Assembly (NCBI GenBank): GCA_021292105.1
Contig: CM037871.1
Coordinates: 23,060,057 to 23,124,056, forward strand
Origin: Anadara kagoshimensis
Taxonomy: Eukaryota > Mollusca > Bivalvia > Arcoida > Arcidae
Length of the DNA: 64,000 nt
Direction of reading: 5' to 3'
The translations under genes and the position numbers were made by a program. The notes beneath the pieces were generated by a model. The model worked only from the letters and a program-made list of their open reading frames with translations. It was not told the origin of the DNA and made no database searches. Shown here one piece after another: positions 1 through 12,778 of the stretch. Each line of letters opens with the position of its first letter. Positions within the stretch are counted from its first letter, which is position 1.

Positions 1-1239
1 TTCACACAATCTTTGTGATATATTGTAGATGTACACCTTCTATTTAAAAATTTGATCCGATGGATTTTTGGAGGCAGGGGGTATTTTTGTGAGCTTGTGT
101 CTCGCAGTTTTTCTAGTTTTAAAAAAATATCATAACACACATCCCATTCATACAGAACTAGAAAATATATGGTTCATGGATGGGGATCTCAACCGTTTAA
201 AATTAAGCACGCTGCCCCGCCTATCACTACCCTCCCTGATATCCCCCGGGAAACTATTGTGTATTGATTTGTGTATCTCGAGACGCTGATCATAAATATA
301 TATGGTTTTATAGTATGAAATAAATTATCAATGGCAAAATTAATGATTATTGTTTTTGAGACCCTGCCCTCCTGTCCCTCCCCTAATGACCCTCCTGAGA
401 TTTAAATGTCTGATAGCACTAGTTCTATAGTACAGGGACTAACCCTTAAAACTTGAATGAGATTAATTGATGCGTCTAAGAGAAAATTGACGAACAAAAA
501 GTCATCAGGAGAAAAAATAGTTGACTTCCAACTAGATACTAGGTGGAAGACTTAATAACACCATTATCAAAAACTAACTATTTATTTATTCAGAGCTGCT
601 GTATCACGTATACCTCAGCCAAATTAATAAATACTTTTTAGTTACATCGCCTTAAGCTTTTATAAATGCCTGTATTCTATTTGGCATGCTATGGATCGAC
701 CTTTAACGTAGTAATGTTGGACCTGGCCTATAGAGCCATTTGCATTTTGGTGTTGGTGGGGGGGGGAGATTTCTCACTTGCATTTAGTTATTGGGTCACT
801 GGACACTATAAATCACAGTGGTGCTTTTCCGCCACCACGCCAAAAATGCTGCTACGGCAAAATCAAATATGGTTGCCGTCGGCGATGATGAAAATCTAAC
901 TTTTTAATTTATTTTAATAGATGACAGTGTAATACCTCTAATCCTACTAATTTGGGTGCGTAGAATTCATTCCTGGTGTTGTTTTGACCGATAAGGGTCA
1001 TATTGACCTTCTTAAGACAATGTCAAGGCCATTTTGCTACATCGATAACCGTTTCCGTATGCTCATATGACAAATATTATTCTTGTATATTTTCAACACA
1101 AAAAGCTGACACTGATATACAAGGTTGAATGTCAGTGTTTAATAACATGACTAGAAATTGTTTTCTGCACTCTTTTACAGTGTTCGAAATAACAAATGAG
1201 ACAAATAAAGCAAAAACAAACAAACAAAAGTATAATCAA
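1..1239. other. No gene recognised
   Basis: I see no coding exon, RNA gene or clear repeat here. The short open frames have no recognisable motif, and the base composition is like the surrounding non-coding DNA. A G-run lies near 755. Confidence 0.5.
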
Positions 1240-2133
1240 CATAATGAAATCTGCACAACATCCATGACCTTTTCTATACATCAAAATGATATTTGTATCA
1301 ATACCTACAACATTCTAATATACATGCCTATACAAAAAGTTTATAGTTTTCGAGATAATTAACCATTTCTGTATTGTTTGGCATGTGACCTTGACCTTTG
1401 AACCCATGACCTTAATCTATATATCAAAATGATCGTTACATCAATACTAACAATATTCTAATATACATGTTATACAAAAAGTTTATAGTTTTTTAGAAAA
1501 TTAACCATCTTGACCTTTGAACCTATGACCATCATTCATATATGACCTTTTTCTATACATCAAAATGATTGTTGTATCAATATCTACAACATTCTAATAT
1601 ACATCCCTATACAAAAACTTTTCCAGATAATAATTAAAATCAGAGGTTAAAAAAATTAGGTCATGACCTTCACAATTGACCTTGACCCCATTTTGAAGAT
1701 AATAACAGAATATGTCAAAGCTGAAAACCCCATGTCATTATCTGGTCAAATAGTCAAGTTATAACAATTTGAAAAATGTGTACCTATTTTTTGTCCGAAT
1801 TTCACAAAATGAACAAACTGTAGGCTTAAGACCCTACAGAAGCCAAATATCACATCAGATTTTTTCTCTAATAATTGGTCTTGGACAAGAAGATTTTTTA
1901 AGACTTTTGCATCCCTAGGTAACCTTGACTTAGATATGGTAGCCATGGCAATGCCACAAACAAATCTGAATTGCACTGGCCTATATATACTTCTTACCAA
2001 GTTTCATTGAAATCTGACTGGTAGTTTCAGAGGAGAAGTCAAAAATGTGTATTACAATGCACGCACGTATGAACATACACATGCTGCGCTATGCCATAAG
2101 CTCACATGACCTTCGGTCAGGTGTGCTAAAAAC
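1240..2133 (+). repeat. 145-bp-array repeat element, copy A (type I tail)
   Basis: Three degenerate ~145-bp monomers, each with GTGACCTTGACCTTTGAACC or a close variant followed by ATACATGCCTATACAAAAAG, lead into a unique tail. The tail runs from the motif AGGTTAAAAAAATTAGGTCA through AACCCCATGTCATTATCTGG to a final GGTCAGGTGTGCTAAAAA. The usual 5' end (AACAAGAGGCCCATGGGCC) is not seen, so the copy is 5' truncated or decayed. The tail contains an ACGCACGTATG/ACACATGC simple-sequence stretch like the other type I tails. Confidence 0.8.
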
Positions 2134-2500
2134 GTAATAAATAAATCAAAAGTACAATGTACATTTACTTAGTGAGATCCATTCCCGTATGGGAAATCAC
2201 AGAACAATTTATAACAACAATGATTTTAGATAATTCTACTTAGGTTTGACCCAGTTGTTTTCCTTCTTCGCTTCAGAAAACAGATCTACCGGCGACTGTA
2301 AAGTTTGGTTGAACTTCCGTTCCCACACTGTAGACTTGAACTGTACTTTATATTCAAAAGTCCAGCTGAACTTTTTTCCATAACCATTTATGGATGTTCA
2401 GCCGGACTGTCACGAATCTAGCCAGAAATATTTAAATAAGCTGGACTTTTCAATCATACTTTTTCAAAGTACTGCTGGACTTTTCAACCATACATTTCAA
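2134..2500. repeat. Dispersed repeat with AAAGTCCAGCTG motifs
   Basis: From about 2255 the sequence carries several copies of a short motif such as AAAAGTCCAGCTGAACTTTT, in both orientations, spaced 30 to 60 bp apart. The same motif cluster recurs at 27840-28170, where it forms the left part of the 1157-bp triplicated unit, and weakly at 4500-4570. No coding potential was recognised. Confidence 0.45.
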
Positions 2501-4489
2501 AACAAGAGGCTCATGGGCCTGATACGCTCATCTGATAACTAATGGCTAGATGAAATATTTAAAGAAAACATAAATACTGAAACCCCAATGACTTTTTTCT
2601 TTACATCATAATGACCATTGTATCAATACCTACAACATTCTAATATATATGCCTATACAAAAAGTTAATAGTTTTCAAAATAATTAACCATTTCAGTATT
2701 GTTTCACAACTGTGACCTTGACCTTTGAACCCGTGACCTTTTTCTATACATCAAAATGCATTGTATCAATACCTACAACATTCTAATATACATGCCTATA
2801 CAAAAAGTTTATAGTTTTTTAGATAATTAACCATTTCGGTATTGTTTTGCATGTGTGACCTTGACCTTTGAACCCATGACCTTTTTCTATACAACAAAAT
2901 GTTCGTTGTATCAATACCTACAACAGTCTAATATGCATGCATTTCAGTATTGTTTCACATCTGTGACCTTGACCTTTGAACCCGTGACCTTTTTCTATAC
3001 ATCAAAATGCATTGTATCAATACCTACAACATTTTAATATTCATGATTATACAAAAAGTTTTATTTCCAAGATAATTAACTATTTCGGTATTGTTTCACA
3101 TCTGTGACCTTGACCTTTGAACCAATAACCTTTTTCTATACATCAAAATGATCATTGTATCAATACCTACAACATTCTAATGTACATACCTATACAAAAA
3201 GTTGATAGTTTTCAAGATAATTACCCATTTCGGTATTGTTTCGCATCTGTGACCTTGACCTTTAAATCAATGACCTTTTTCTATACATCAAAATGATCGT
3301 TGTATCTCAATACCTACAACATTAACATACATACCTATACAAAAAGTTTATAGTTTTCGAGATTATTAACCATTTCTGTATTGTTTTGCATCTGTGACCT
3401 TGACCTTTGAACCCGTGACCTTTTTCTATACATCAAAATGATCATTGTACCAATATCTACAACATTCTAATATTCATGCCTATACAAAAAGTTTATAGTT
3501 TTTAAGATAATAAACTAGTTTGGTATTGTTTAGCATCTGTGACCTTGACCTTTGAACCCATAACCTTTTTCTATACATCAAAATGCATTGTATCAATACC
3601 TAAAACATTCTAATATACATGCCTATACAAAAAGTTTATAGTTTTTGAGATAATTAACCATTTTGGTATTGTTTTGCATCTGTGACCTTGACCTTTGAAC
3701 CCATGACCTTTTTCTTTACAACAAAATGATCGTTGTATCAATACCTACAACATTCTAATATGCATGCCTATACAACAAATTTATAGTTTTCAAGATAATT
3801 AACAATTTCAGTATTGTTTTGCATCTGTGACCTTGACCTTTGAACCCATGACCTGTTTGTATACATATAATGATCGTTGTATCAATACCTACAACATTCT
3901 AATATCCATGCCTATACAAAAAGTTTATGGTTTTCAAGATAATTAACTATTTCCGTATTGTTTCACATCTGTGACCTTGACCTTTGAACCCATAACCTTT
4001 TTCTATACACCAAAATGATCATTGTATCAATACCTACAACATTCTAATGTACATAACTATACAAAAAGTTTATAGTTTTCAAGATAATTAACCATTTCGG
4101 TATTGTTTCGCATCTGTGCCCTTGACCTTTGTACCAATGACCTTTTTCTATACATCAAAATGATCGTTGTTTCAATACCTACAACATTCTTATATACATG
4201 CCTATACAAAAAGTTTACAGTTTTCGAGATAATTAACCATTTTGGTATTGTTTTGCATCTGTGACCTTGACATTTGAACCCATGACCTTTTTCTAGCATC
4301 AAAGTGATGGTTGTATCAATACCTACAACATATTAATATACATGCCTATACAAAAAGTTTATAGTTTTCCAAATAATAATGATTATCAGAGGTAAAAAAA
4401 TTAGGTCACGGCCTTCACAATTGACCTTGACCTTATTTTGAAGATACTAACACAAAGATGTCAAACCTATCGGTCAGGTGAGCTAAAAA
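2501..4489 (+). repeat. 145-bp-array repeat element, copy B
   Basis: The copy opens with AACAAGAGGCTCATGGGCC and a CTCATCTGATAACTAATGGC spacer. About twelve tandem monomers follow. The shared GTGACCTTGACCTTTGAACC core recurs at intervals of 141-146 bp, with one short 107-bp unit near 2860-2963. The copy ends with a short tail and CGGTCAGGTGAGCTAAAAA. The terminal GCTCACCTGA-like start and TCAGGTGAGC end are inverted repeats of each other. Most of the usual type I tail is deleted. Confidence 0.85.
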
Positions 4490-5917
4490 TGTGTGACTTG
4501 ATTTCTGAACCCGAATACTTTATGAAAAAGCTCAGCTCATTTTATCAACCATACTTTTTGCAAAGAATAAGTTGGTATATTTGCAACTTTAACCAGAAAA
4601 TGGCTTGATATAATTAAAGTAGCAGGATTGGAAAGGTATAATAGCTGATTGGCTAGATGGAAAGAATTTCAATAGTTTTAACAAAATCATACAAAAATAT
4701 GATTTTTTTGTAAATGGTCTGGCTGAGTTTGTCTGGAATTTTTTCCAAAATTTGGTTAATCATTCAACCTTTGCCTTTCAAGAACAGCTCACATGTACAT
4801 TAATGCTTATGTACATTGGGATGTGATGGCCTAACAGATTTAGAAATACAAAAATTGACAATAAGGTTTAAATGAATAAGTGAATTTTATATTTCAATAA
4901 AATTAAGAGACATGTGAAGGTTTAAATATGACCATGATACCAGTAGTCTTGTAGATATAAGATGATAAGGTTTCAACTTTGATTCACATATTTCATTATT
5001 TTCATCTGATTGTAAGTGAAGTTGTTGAGTTAGAATTACTACATCCTCCTGTGCAGTCTGAAAAAAAACAACAATTCGCGGTTTTATGCTGCATGCACCA
5101 AATAATTTTATCTATGACCCCATAGATAGAAAAAAATCACAATCATTCCTTAAGTGAAATAACTGAGTTAAATTAATGACTTAAACAATGGAGAGGAAAA
5201 CAACTTAATGATGATCTGATGATGATGGACAATGTTTTCGTGTTGATGATGATGTGACATTAGGAGTTATGATGATGATGATGATAATCTGATGAAATGA
5301 GGATAATGATGGTGTTGATGACATCTGCTGCCGATGATGATTCAGCTAAAACTATGCTACTGAAGTTTAGAACACTAGTAATTGTTTAACTTTTTTTTCT
5401 ATTACATTAAAAAATTTGGGCTCACACCAAAGGAAATTTCAAATTTGTAATTTTTTATAAATTTCTTTCTAGAAATAATTCTTAATTTACTACATTCAAC
5501 TTTTACATGAAATCTTTAATCCATCCACCAAAAATAAAAATAAAAGGAATAAAAATATTATGTCTAACAAACGGAAATGAAATTTAATGCATTTATGAAA
5601 TCAAAGCACTGATGGTGCTGACCGAACAGGGAAATTGGATCTTGATCCTACTATAAATAAACTGCATTGTTTGTAATTTCAAAGTATTCATTCAAAGAAA
5701 GGCAATTAAATTTTAACATCAGTCCCAGATATTGTTCTAATTTCTTCTCCAAATGCTTCCCAAGGACCAAAATAACGAACTTTTAAATATTTTAAACATG
5801 TGAATATAGATTATAAAGGCATTAAAGTTAATAAGATGATATGAACTGTCACTGTTGAGTCAGACCAGTGTTCCAGCCAGGATTTCAAAAAGGTAGGTTG
5901 CTGTTGCAACAATGGTC
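4490..5917. other. Gap with GAT-rich simple repeat; mostly unassigned
   Basis: Apart from the tentative exon at 4887-5057, this stretch holds a GATGATGATG-rich region at about 5205-5340. A minus-strand open stretch at 5706-5780 reads protein-like (GPWEAFGEEIRTISG) and ends in TAA, but its splice signals are weak. Nothing else is recognised. Confidence 0.4.
4887..5057 (-). CDS. Candidate terminal coding exon of an unknown gene
   Basis: On the minus strand a strong acceptor (a run of eight T followed by CAG) precedes an open frame of 56 codons ending in TAA at 4887-4889. The first part reads TAQEDVVILTQQLHLQSDEN, which looks like coiled-coil protein rather than random AT-rich sequence. The later part is less convincing. 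No partner exon with a matching donor was found, although the protein-like stretch at 5706-5780 lies on the same strand upstream. I do not recognise the family. It could be a real 3' terminal exon or a chance open frame. Confidence 0.3.
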   Translation of the reverse strand, partial: TAQEDVVILTQQLHLQSDENNEICESKLKPYHLISTRLLVSWSYLNLHMSLNFIEI

Positions 5918-7447
5918 ACCTGAGATTAAGGTCAACCAACTTAGTAGATCTTGAAGGTAGCGCAAGGTCAATTAACTTCGTAAACAAAGTAGAACTGGTA
6001 CTATATATCAAATTAAAAGCCTTAATGGTTTTTTATTAAATGAAAAAAGACGCGTTTTAAAGTTTTGCATACTTCTTAAGGTCACTACAACCTTGAATAT
6101 AGGTCAAGATCAACCAGTTTCCCATTATTGGTAGAACTTTTTGTTCTGATGAAGTTTCAAGCTCCAAGGCCTTTTGGTTGTTGACAAGAAGATGTTTTCA
6201 GGTTTCATTTCATTAGGTCCTTCAATGTAGGTATAGGTAATTCACTTCACAAACTTGGAAAAGCTTCATGTCCTGATGCTGCATGAGAAGTTTTAAGCTG
6301 TATGTGAAGTTTCAAGCGACAAAGCCTTTTAGTTCATAACAAAAAATGTTTCAAGTCTTTATTTTTGGCAACTGTGACCTTGAAAGAAGGTCAAGGTCTA
6401 CCAGATTTGCAAATTTTGTAAAGCTTTATGTCCTGATTCTTTATATGAAGTTTGACCATTCTAGTAATTTCTGCTCATGACAAAGTATTATAGTTTAACT
6501 TTTACTTAAGGTCACCATGACCTTGAATATAGGTCAAGATAAACTAGCTTCCAATACTAGGTAGACCTTTTTTGTTTCCCGCTCATAGGCCTTTGGGTTC
6601 ATGAAATGAAGACATTAAGTTCTTACATTAAGTTCTTACTACTTTAGGTCACTTTGACCTTGAAAGTAGGTCAACATCAATCAGCTTTGCAACCTACTAG
6701 AGGTTCTTGTTCTGGAATCATATATGAAGTCCAAAGTGCCTAGGCCTTTTAATGCATGGCTATAAGATCTTTCAATGTTATTTAACTAAGTTACTATGAC
6801 CTTGAATATAGGTCAAGGTCAACCAGCTTTGCAAACTTAGTAAAAACTTTATCCCCTGATGCTATATACATGTATATGAAGTTTCAAGCTCCTAGACCTT
6901 TCAATACATGACAAGAAGATTTTTACTTCTTTAGGTGAATGTGACCTTAAATGTAGGTCACGGTCAACCAATTTTGCAAACTTTGTGGTCTTTTTTGTCC
7001 CAATGCTATATATAAAGTTTCAAGGTCAGTCCTTTTGGTTCATGACAAGATGTTTAAAGGTCTTGTTATTTTAGGTCACCGTGACCTTAAATGTAGGTCA
7101 AGGTCAACCACTTTTACAAAGTTGAAAGACCTTTTTGTCCTGATGCAATATATGAAGTTTCAAGCTCATATCTCCTTTGGTTCATGCTTATATCCTTTTT
7201 GGTTCATGACAAGAAGACCTTTAAGGTTTTGTTACTTTAGGTTACTGTGGCCTTGAATATAGGTCAAGGTCAACCAATTTTCACAAACTTAAAAGGACTT
7301 TGCCCAAGGAACATCCATATCCACTTTCACAATCAATGGTTAACTGGTTCTGGAGAAGTTGAAAATGTTTATGATGCAGGCAGCACAACAGATAAAGAAC
7401 TTCCACTATAGGTCACCTTCAGGAGGTTGCTCGGGTGACCTAAAAAG
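5918..7447 (+). repeat. Tandem-repeat element with palindromic GACCTTGA/AGGTCAAGGTCA core
   Basis: Nine or ten degenerate repeats of about 140-170 bp. Each contains a GTGACCTTGAATATAGGTCAAGG core, then CAACC, CTTTGCAAACTT, GATGCTATATATGAAGTTTC and GGTTCATGACAAGAAG. The element begins at GGTCACCTGAG and ends at CTCGGGTGACCTAAAAA, so its ends resemble those of the 145-bp-array elements although the internal repeat is unrelated. Confidence 0.75.
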
Positions 7448-7757
7448 GCAATTTTACACATGGAAAGGGACTGTTTATTTTCTAATATCCCAATAGGGGG
7501 AAGGGGTTATGTTTAAAATGTAAAATGAACTTGCAAAATTGATTATTACATTTTACATGTTATTTTTACCATTTCAAATGATCGATGATAATATTTTATA
7601 TTTTTTATTGTTCCAAAAATTAAAAAAAAATACTTAAAGAAAAATTATTTATGAAAAGGGAATATAAATCAATTGGTGTACTTTATTCAAAGTGTATTTT
7701 ATCTTACATTCATCAAATAAAATGGGTCAAAGACTCGATGGTTTGGGTTGCCATTAA
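7448..7757. other. AT-rich spacer
   Basis: AT-rich sequence between two tandem-repeat elements. No gene, splice signal or repeat recognised. Confidence 0.4.
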
Positions 7758-8500
7758 GTTAGGTGCACATCTTTGATAAACTTTTGATATATACAGTACA
7801 TAGTAACTAAGTTTCAAAGTCTGGAAAAATGTGGAAAAATCTTGAAATATTTCCATAAATTCAGGTGCACATCTTTAATATATTATATAAACATTCTGTG
7901 AAGTTTCAATGTTTTTGGTTGAAAACTGTAAGAGGAGTGAGTTCACAAAGTAGATACTCCCATTCAAATACTTGCTAAAAATTAATTAAGTTTCAAAGAC
8001 TGGAAAAATGTGGAAAAATCTTGAAAATTTTCATAAAGTCAGGTGCACATCTTCAATATACATGTATATATAAACATTCTGTGAAGTTTCAAGGCTTTTG
8101 GTTGAAAACTGTAAGAGGAGTGAGTTCACAAAGTACGTAGATACCCCCATTCAAATACTTGCTAAAAAGTAATTAAGTTTCAAAGTCTGGAAAAATGTGG
8201 AAAAATCTTGAAATATTTCCATAAAGTCGGGTGCACATCTTCAATATATATAAACATTCTGTGAAGTTTCAAGGCTTTTGGTTGAAAACTGTAAGAGGAG
8301 TGGGTTCACTAAGTAGGTACCCCCATTCAAATACTTGCTAACAAGTAACTAAGTTTCAAAGTCTGGAAAAATGGGAAAAAAATCTTGAAATATTTCCATA
8401 AAGTCAGGTGCTCATCCTCAATATATATAGAAACATCCTGTGAAGTTTCAAGGTTTTTGGTTAAAAACTGTAAGAGGAGTTGAGTTCACAAAATCGGCCC
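7758..8500 (+). repeat. Tandem repeat, unit ~178-189 bp, about four copies
   Basis: The motif AGGTGCACATCTT or a close variant recurs at about 7760, 7862, 8040, 8229 and 8406. Each time it is followed by ACATTCTGTGAAGTTTCAAG, GGTTGAAAACTGTAAGAGG and AAGTCTGGAAAAATGTGG. The first unit is incomplete. The repeat differs from the 145-bp family and shows no coding potential. Confidence 0.75.
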
Positions 8501-9764
8501 TTAGTTACTGTTCTACTACACCAATGGTGCTCTAAAAATCGGAAGAACTTAAGAAAGCACAACGTTTTAGTTTTCCTGCATGTCCAGAGTTCACATCATA
8601 TTTGTTCATTTTATGTGAAATAAAGTAATATGGCTTTATGAAAAGAAATTAAGGGTTGTAAAAACCATGGATTAAACTACTGACAACTTTAATCGGATAT
8701 CCACTGTAAAAACGATCTGCTAATAAGGATTTACAAGGTAAATAAATTTTATCTGAATGTTTTAAAACATCGTTTTTTCAGTTCTTTTGTTTAGATTTTG
8801 ATTTCAAGTTGTTCTTCTCGTCGATTTATTTTTTTTTTTTGATTCAAACTATAGAACTGGAAATAGTATTTAAATGAACATTGATCATGAAATTATCTGT
8901 CTTCGGAGACATATGGCACGTGAGAAGTGGAGTGTGTTCGGAAGATCGGAAGTATGTAGCAGAGATTCGAGAATAAAGCATGTCGTTTTGATATTTAACT
9001 GATAACTGAAATGTACAGGGTGTCATGATCATTTTAAAAGGGACAATGGTGTACTTGACTAAACTGGTCAGTCGCTACACTATGTGAATACATAATAAGC
9101 TTGGGCATTGGGTGTCAAACGCAGGCATGCCCCAAACACATGGCTAATTTGCATACGAACTACGGTATCGATATAGCCTACACGAGTCACAAATAATTTA
9201 TCAACATAGCCAATGAACTTGTAAATAAACTTCTTTTTTCAGTTTCGTATCACTTTTTGGGAATAATCTTTGATTTCTACTTTTTTGTCATGCATTCGCT
9301 ACCGGCAAACTGACGGGAAGCAATTTTAATACCAAATGAAAGCGGGAAAATCCTCGTGACGTATCACGTAATGAATATTAATGAACCAGGTCGGGATATC
9401 CCAAACACAAAATATTATTGCGCCGCACTGATACACACTTGCAAATTATACAAAAATAAAAACTAACATCGGCCTTTACCAACGAGGACCTCTCTTACTA
9501 CTTGGATACTAAAATACTCCTTGCAGTCAACACAATTCACTTTAATTACATCTTGACATTAAAGCATCTAACGAACTATTTCATTTCTCGAACGGATAAG
9601 TCAGAGTAGTTGTTTGGTGAATCGCTTTTAAGCCCTACGCCAATACTTCCAGAAGTAGTTCTTCCCTGTTCGTAAAAATGTAATAGTATGCAGTCAAAAT
9701 CAAGAGAAAAAACAATATTGGTTTCTACACCAACCGCTGACTGTAAATTTTTACTAAACAATCT
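8501..9764. other. No gene recognised
   Basis: Comparatively low-repeat DNA. Two minus-strand open frames (8844-9032 and 9576-9761) have no recognisable domain and no clear splice context, so I do not call them genes. Confidence 0.4.
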
Positions 9765-11201
9765 AACAAGAGGCCCACGCTCACCTGATAACTAATGGCT
9801 AGCTGATAGATTTCAAGAAAACATAAATACTGAAACCCCAATGACTTTTTTCTTTACATCATAATGACCGTTGTATCAATACCTACAACATTCTAATATA
9901 CATGCCTATACAAAAAGTTAATAGTTTTTAAGATAACTAACCATTTCAGTATTGTTTCGCATCTGTGACCTTGACCTTTGAACCCATGACCTTTTTCTAT
10001 ACATCAAAATGATCGTTGTATCAATACCTACAACATTCTAATATATATACCTGTACAAAAGTTTATAGTTTTTAAGATAATTAACCATTTCGGTATTGTT
10101 TTGCATCTGTGACCTTGACCTTTGACCCCATGACCTTTTTCTATACATCAAAATGACCGTTGTATTGATACCTACAACATTCTAATATACATGCCTATAC
10201 AAAGAGTTTATAGTTTTTAAGATAATTAACCATTTCGGTATTGTTTTGCATCTGTGACCTTGACCTTTGACCCCATGACCTTTTTCTATACATCAAAATG
10301 ACCGTTGTATTGATACCTACAACATTCTAATATACATGCATATACAAAAAGTTTATAGTTTTCGATATAATTAACCATTTTGGTATTGTTTCACATCTGT
10401 GACCTTGACCTTTGAACTCATGACCTTTTTCTATACATCAAAATGATTATTGCATCAATACCTACAACATTCCAATATACATGCCTATACAAAACGTTTA
10501 TAGTTTTCGATATAATTAACCATTTTGGTATTGTTTCACATCTGTGACCTTGACCTTTGAACTCATGACCTTTTTCTATACATCAAAATGATTATTGCAT
10601 CAATACCTACAACATTCCAATATACATGCCTATACAAAAAGTTTATGGTTTTCCAAATAATAATTATAATCAGAGGTAATAAAAAATTAGGTCACGGCCT
10701 TCACAATTGACCTTGACCTCATTTTGAAGATACTAACAAGAAGATGTCAAAACTGAAAACCCCATGTCATTATCTAGTCAAATAGTCAAGTTATAACAAT
10801 TTGAAGCTATTTTACGATTTTTTCAAAATTAAACGCAAAAACGCCTAACCCATTTTTTGTCCGAATTTCACAAAATGAACAAACTATAGGCTTAAGACCC
10901 TAGAGAAGCCAAATAACACATCAGATTTTTTCTCCAATCAATACTTTCGGAGAAGAAGATTTTTTTAAGATTTTTGCACCCCTAGGTCACCTTGACCTAG
11001 TTATTGTAGCCATGGCAACGCCACGAACAAATCTGAATTGCACCGGCCCATATATACTTCTCACCAAGTTTCATTGAAATCTGTTATGTATTTTCAGAGG
11101 AGATGTCAAAAATAGGTGTTAACGACGCACACACGCACGCACATACACACGCTGCGCTATGCCATAAACTCACATGACCTTTCGGTCAGGTGAGCTAAAA
11201 A
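9765..11201 (+). repeat. 145-bp-array repeat element, copy C (type I tail, near full length)
   Basis: It opens with AACAAGAGGCCCACGCTCACC, has a CTAATGGCTAGCTGATAG spacer, and then about six 145-bp monomers. The full type I tail follows: AGGTCACGGCCTTCACAATT, AACCCCATGTCATTATC, AACGCAAAAACGCC, the palindromic CCTAGGTCACCTTGACCTAG, a CACACGCACGCACATACACA stretch and ACCTTTCGGTCAGGTGAGC plus TAAAAA. Two adjacent monomers (about 10330-10480 and 10480-10630) are nearly identical, which suggests recent unequal exchange. Confidence 0.88.
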
Positions 11202-11330
11202 TGACTGGATAAACTATTTTTTAACATTACTGTGAAAATAATTTTAGTTTATAGTTTTTTGGGTTTTTTTAAATATTTGCTATTTGAGTAATTCTTATAT
11301 AGATATTTTTCATAAGATCATGTAAATAGA

Positions 11331-12034
11331 AACAAGAGGCCCATGGGCCTTAACGCTCACCTGAGGCTACGTACATATCTCATGCAGAGGTTCAATGGTC
11401 AATAACATTTATTAAAGAGAACTCCTTATTTTTAGCAGTAAGGCAGAATTAAATGCAAGGATTTTTGCAAATTAATCATACCTTGTCCCGAGAATGCTAC
11501 ATGTAATATATATATAGTCTAGCTACAATACATTATTTATAAGAGCTAAAAAAGTATAAAACTATGACCTTCATCTAGGCAATTACCTACAATATCGAAT
11601 ATACATGCCTATACAAAAAGTTAATAGTTTTCGAGATAATTAACCATTTCAGTATCCTTTCCCATCTGTAACCTTGACCTTAATCTATATATCAAAATGA
11701 TTGTTAAATCAACTCCTACAATATTCTAATATGCATGTTTATACAAAAAATTTATAGTTTTTGAGATAATTAACCATTTTGGTATTCTTTCACATCTGTG
11801 ACCTTGACCTTTGAATCCATGACCTTAATCTATATATCAAAATGATCGTTAAATCAATTCCTACAATATTGTATTATACATGTCTATACAAAAAGTTTAT
11901 AGTTTTGAGATAATGAACCATTTCAGTATTCTTTCGCATCTGTGACCTTGACCTTTGAATTCATGACATTAATCTATACATCAAAATGATTGTGAAATCA
12001 AAACCTACAATATTCTAGTATACATGTTTATACA

Positions 12035-12038
<4 letters not shown>
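11331..12038 (+). repeat. 145-bp-array repeat element, copy D, 5' half (split by LINE)
   Basis: It opens with AACAAGAGGCCCATGGGCC and a CTGAGGCTACGTACATATCT spacer, then monomers that stop in the middle of the ATACAAAAG motif where the poly-T of the LINE insertion begins. The missing half resumes at 19997, after the LINE. The whole element therefore spans 11331-12038 plus 20009-21202 and was one unit before the LINE arrived. Confidence 0.88.
12027..12038. repeat. Target-site duplication (left) of the LINE insertion
   Basis: TTTATACAAAAG here and at 19997-20008 is the same 12 bp. It directly flanks the poly-T tract on this side, as expected for target-primed reverse transcription of a minus-strand LINE. 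Confidence 0.8.
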
Positions 12039-12039
<1 letters not shown>

Positions 12040-12075
<36 letters not shown>

Positions 12076-12321
12076 ATATATATATATTTGACACAGTACA
12101 TATAATATATATATTACACATATATATATCACAAAGAAGTATATAATACATTACATAATATATATATATATACATATACAGTCAGACCTGTTTATGAAGG
12201 GAACTAGCTAAAGTGACCTGACCGACCAGTGGCCCCCATGGTCCAAATAGGATAAATTATAATAAATTGTACTGGCTTTTAACAATATGTACAGGTGCCC
12301 TCTCTCTCTCTCTCTCTATAC

Positions 12322-12399
<78 letters not shown>

Positions 12400-12480
12400 A
12401 TATACATACATATACAAAGGTGTCCTCCAAGGCAGGTCTAACTGTATATATATATATATATGTTGAGGGACGAGTATGAA
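12040..12480. repeat. Poly-T (LINE poly-A tail) and TA/TC/AT microsatellites
   Basis: 35 T at 12040-12074, then short ATATAT tracts. A TCTCTC tract lies at about 12299-12318, followed by a TA microsatellite of about 75 bp (12324-12397) and a short TATATA tract near 12446. Open frames across this stretch encode only Tyr-Ile repeats and are not genes. Confidence 0.85.
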
Positions 12481-12778
12481 GAGCTATAAGTAAGTTAATT
12501 TCCAGATGGATATTTAAGATTCTCCATACTGTCCCCCAACACATAAACATGCATATAGAAACATGGCATTAAGTAGAGATGATCTAAACACCAGCCTTTG
12601 AATAAAGCATGGCCTATATAATAATTTTACTATTATTATTATTACTATCACCATCATCATCATTATCACCATTATTATTATTAATAATAATAATAACAAC
12701 AATAATAACAATTTACAATGAGTTATATGTAACTGTTAAATATCACTATTATATATGACTATTATTGATAAACACTTC

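Noticed and set aside
2501..4489. CRISPR-like array
   Set aside because: Units are contiguous 145-bp tandem repeats without unique spacers, and the genome is eukaryotic.
12257..12711. Tyr-Ile and Leu/Ile/Met repeat open frames
   Set aside because: They are translations of TA, TC and ATT microsatellites.
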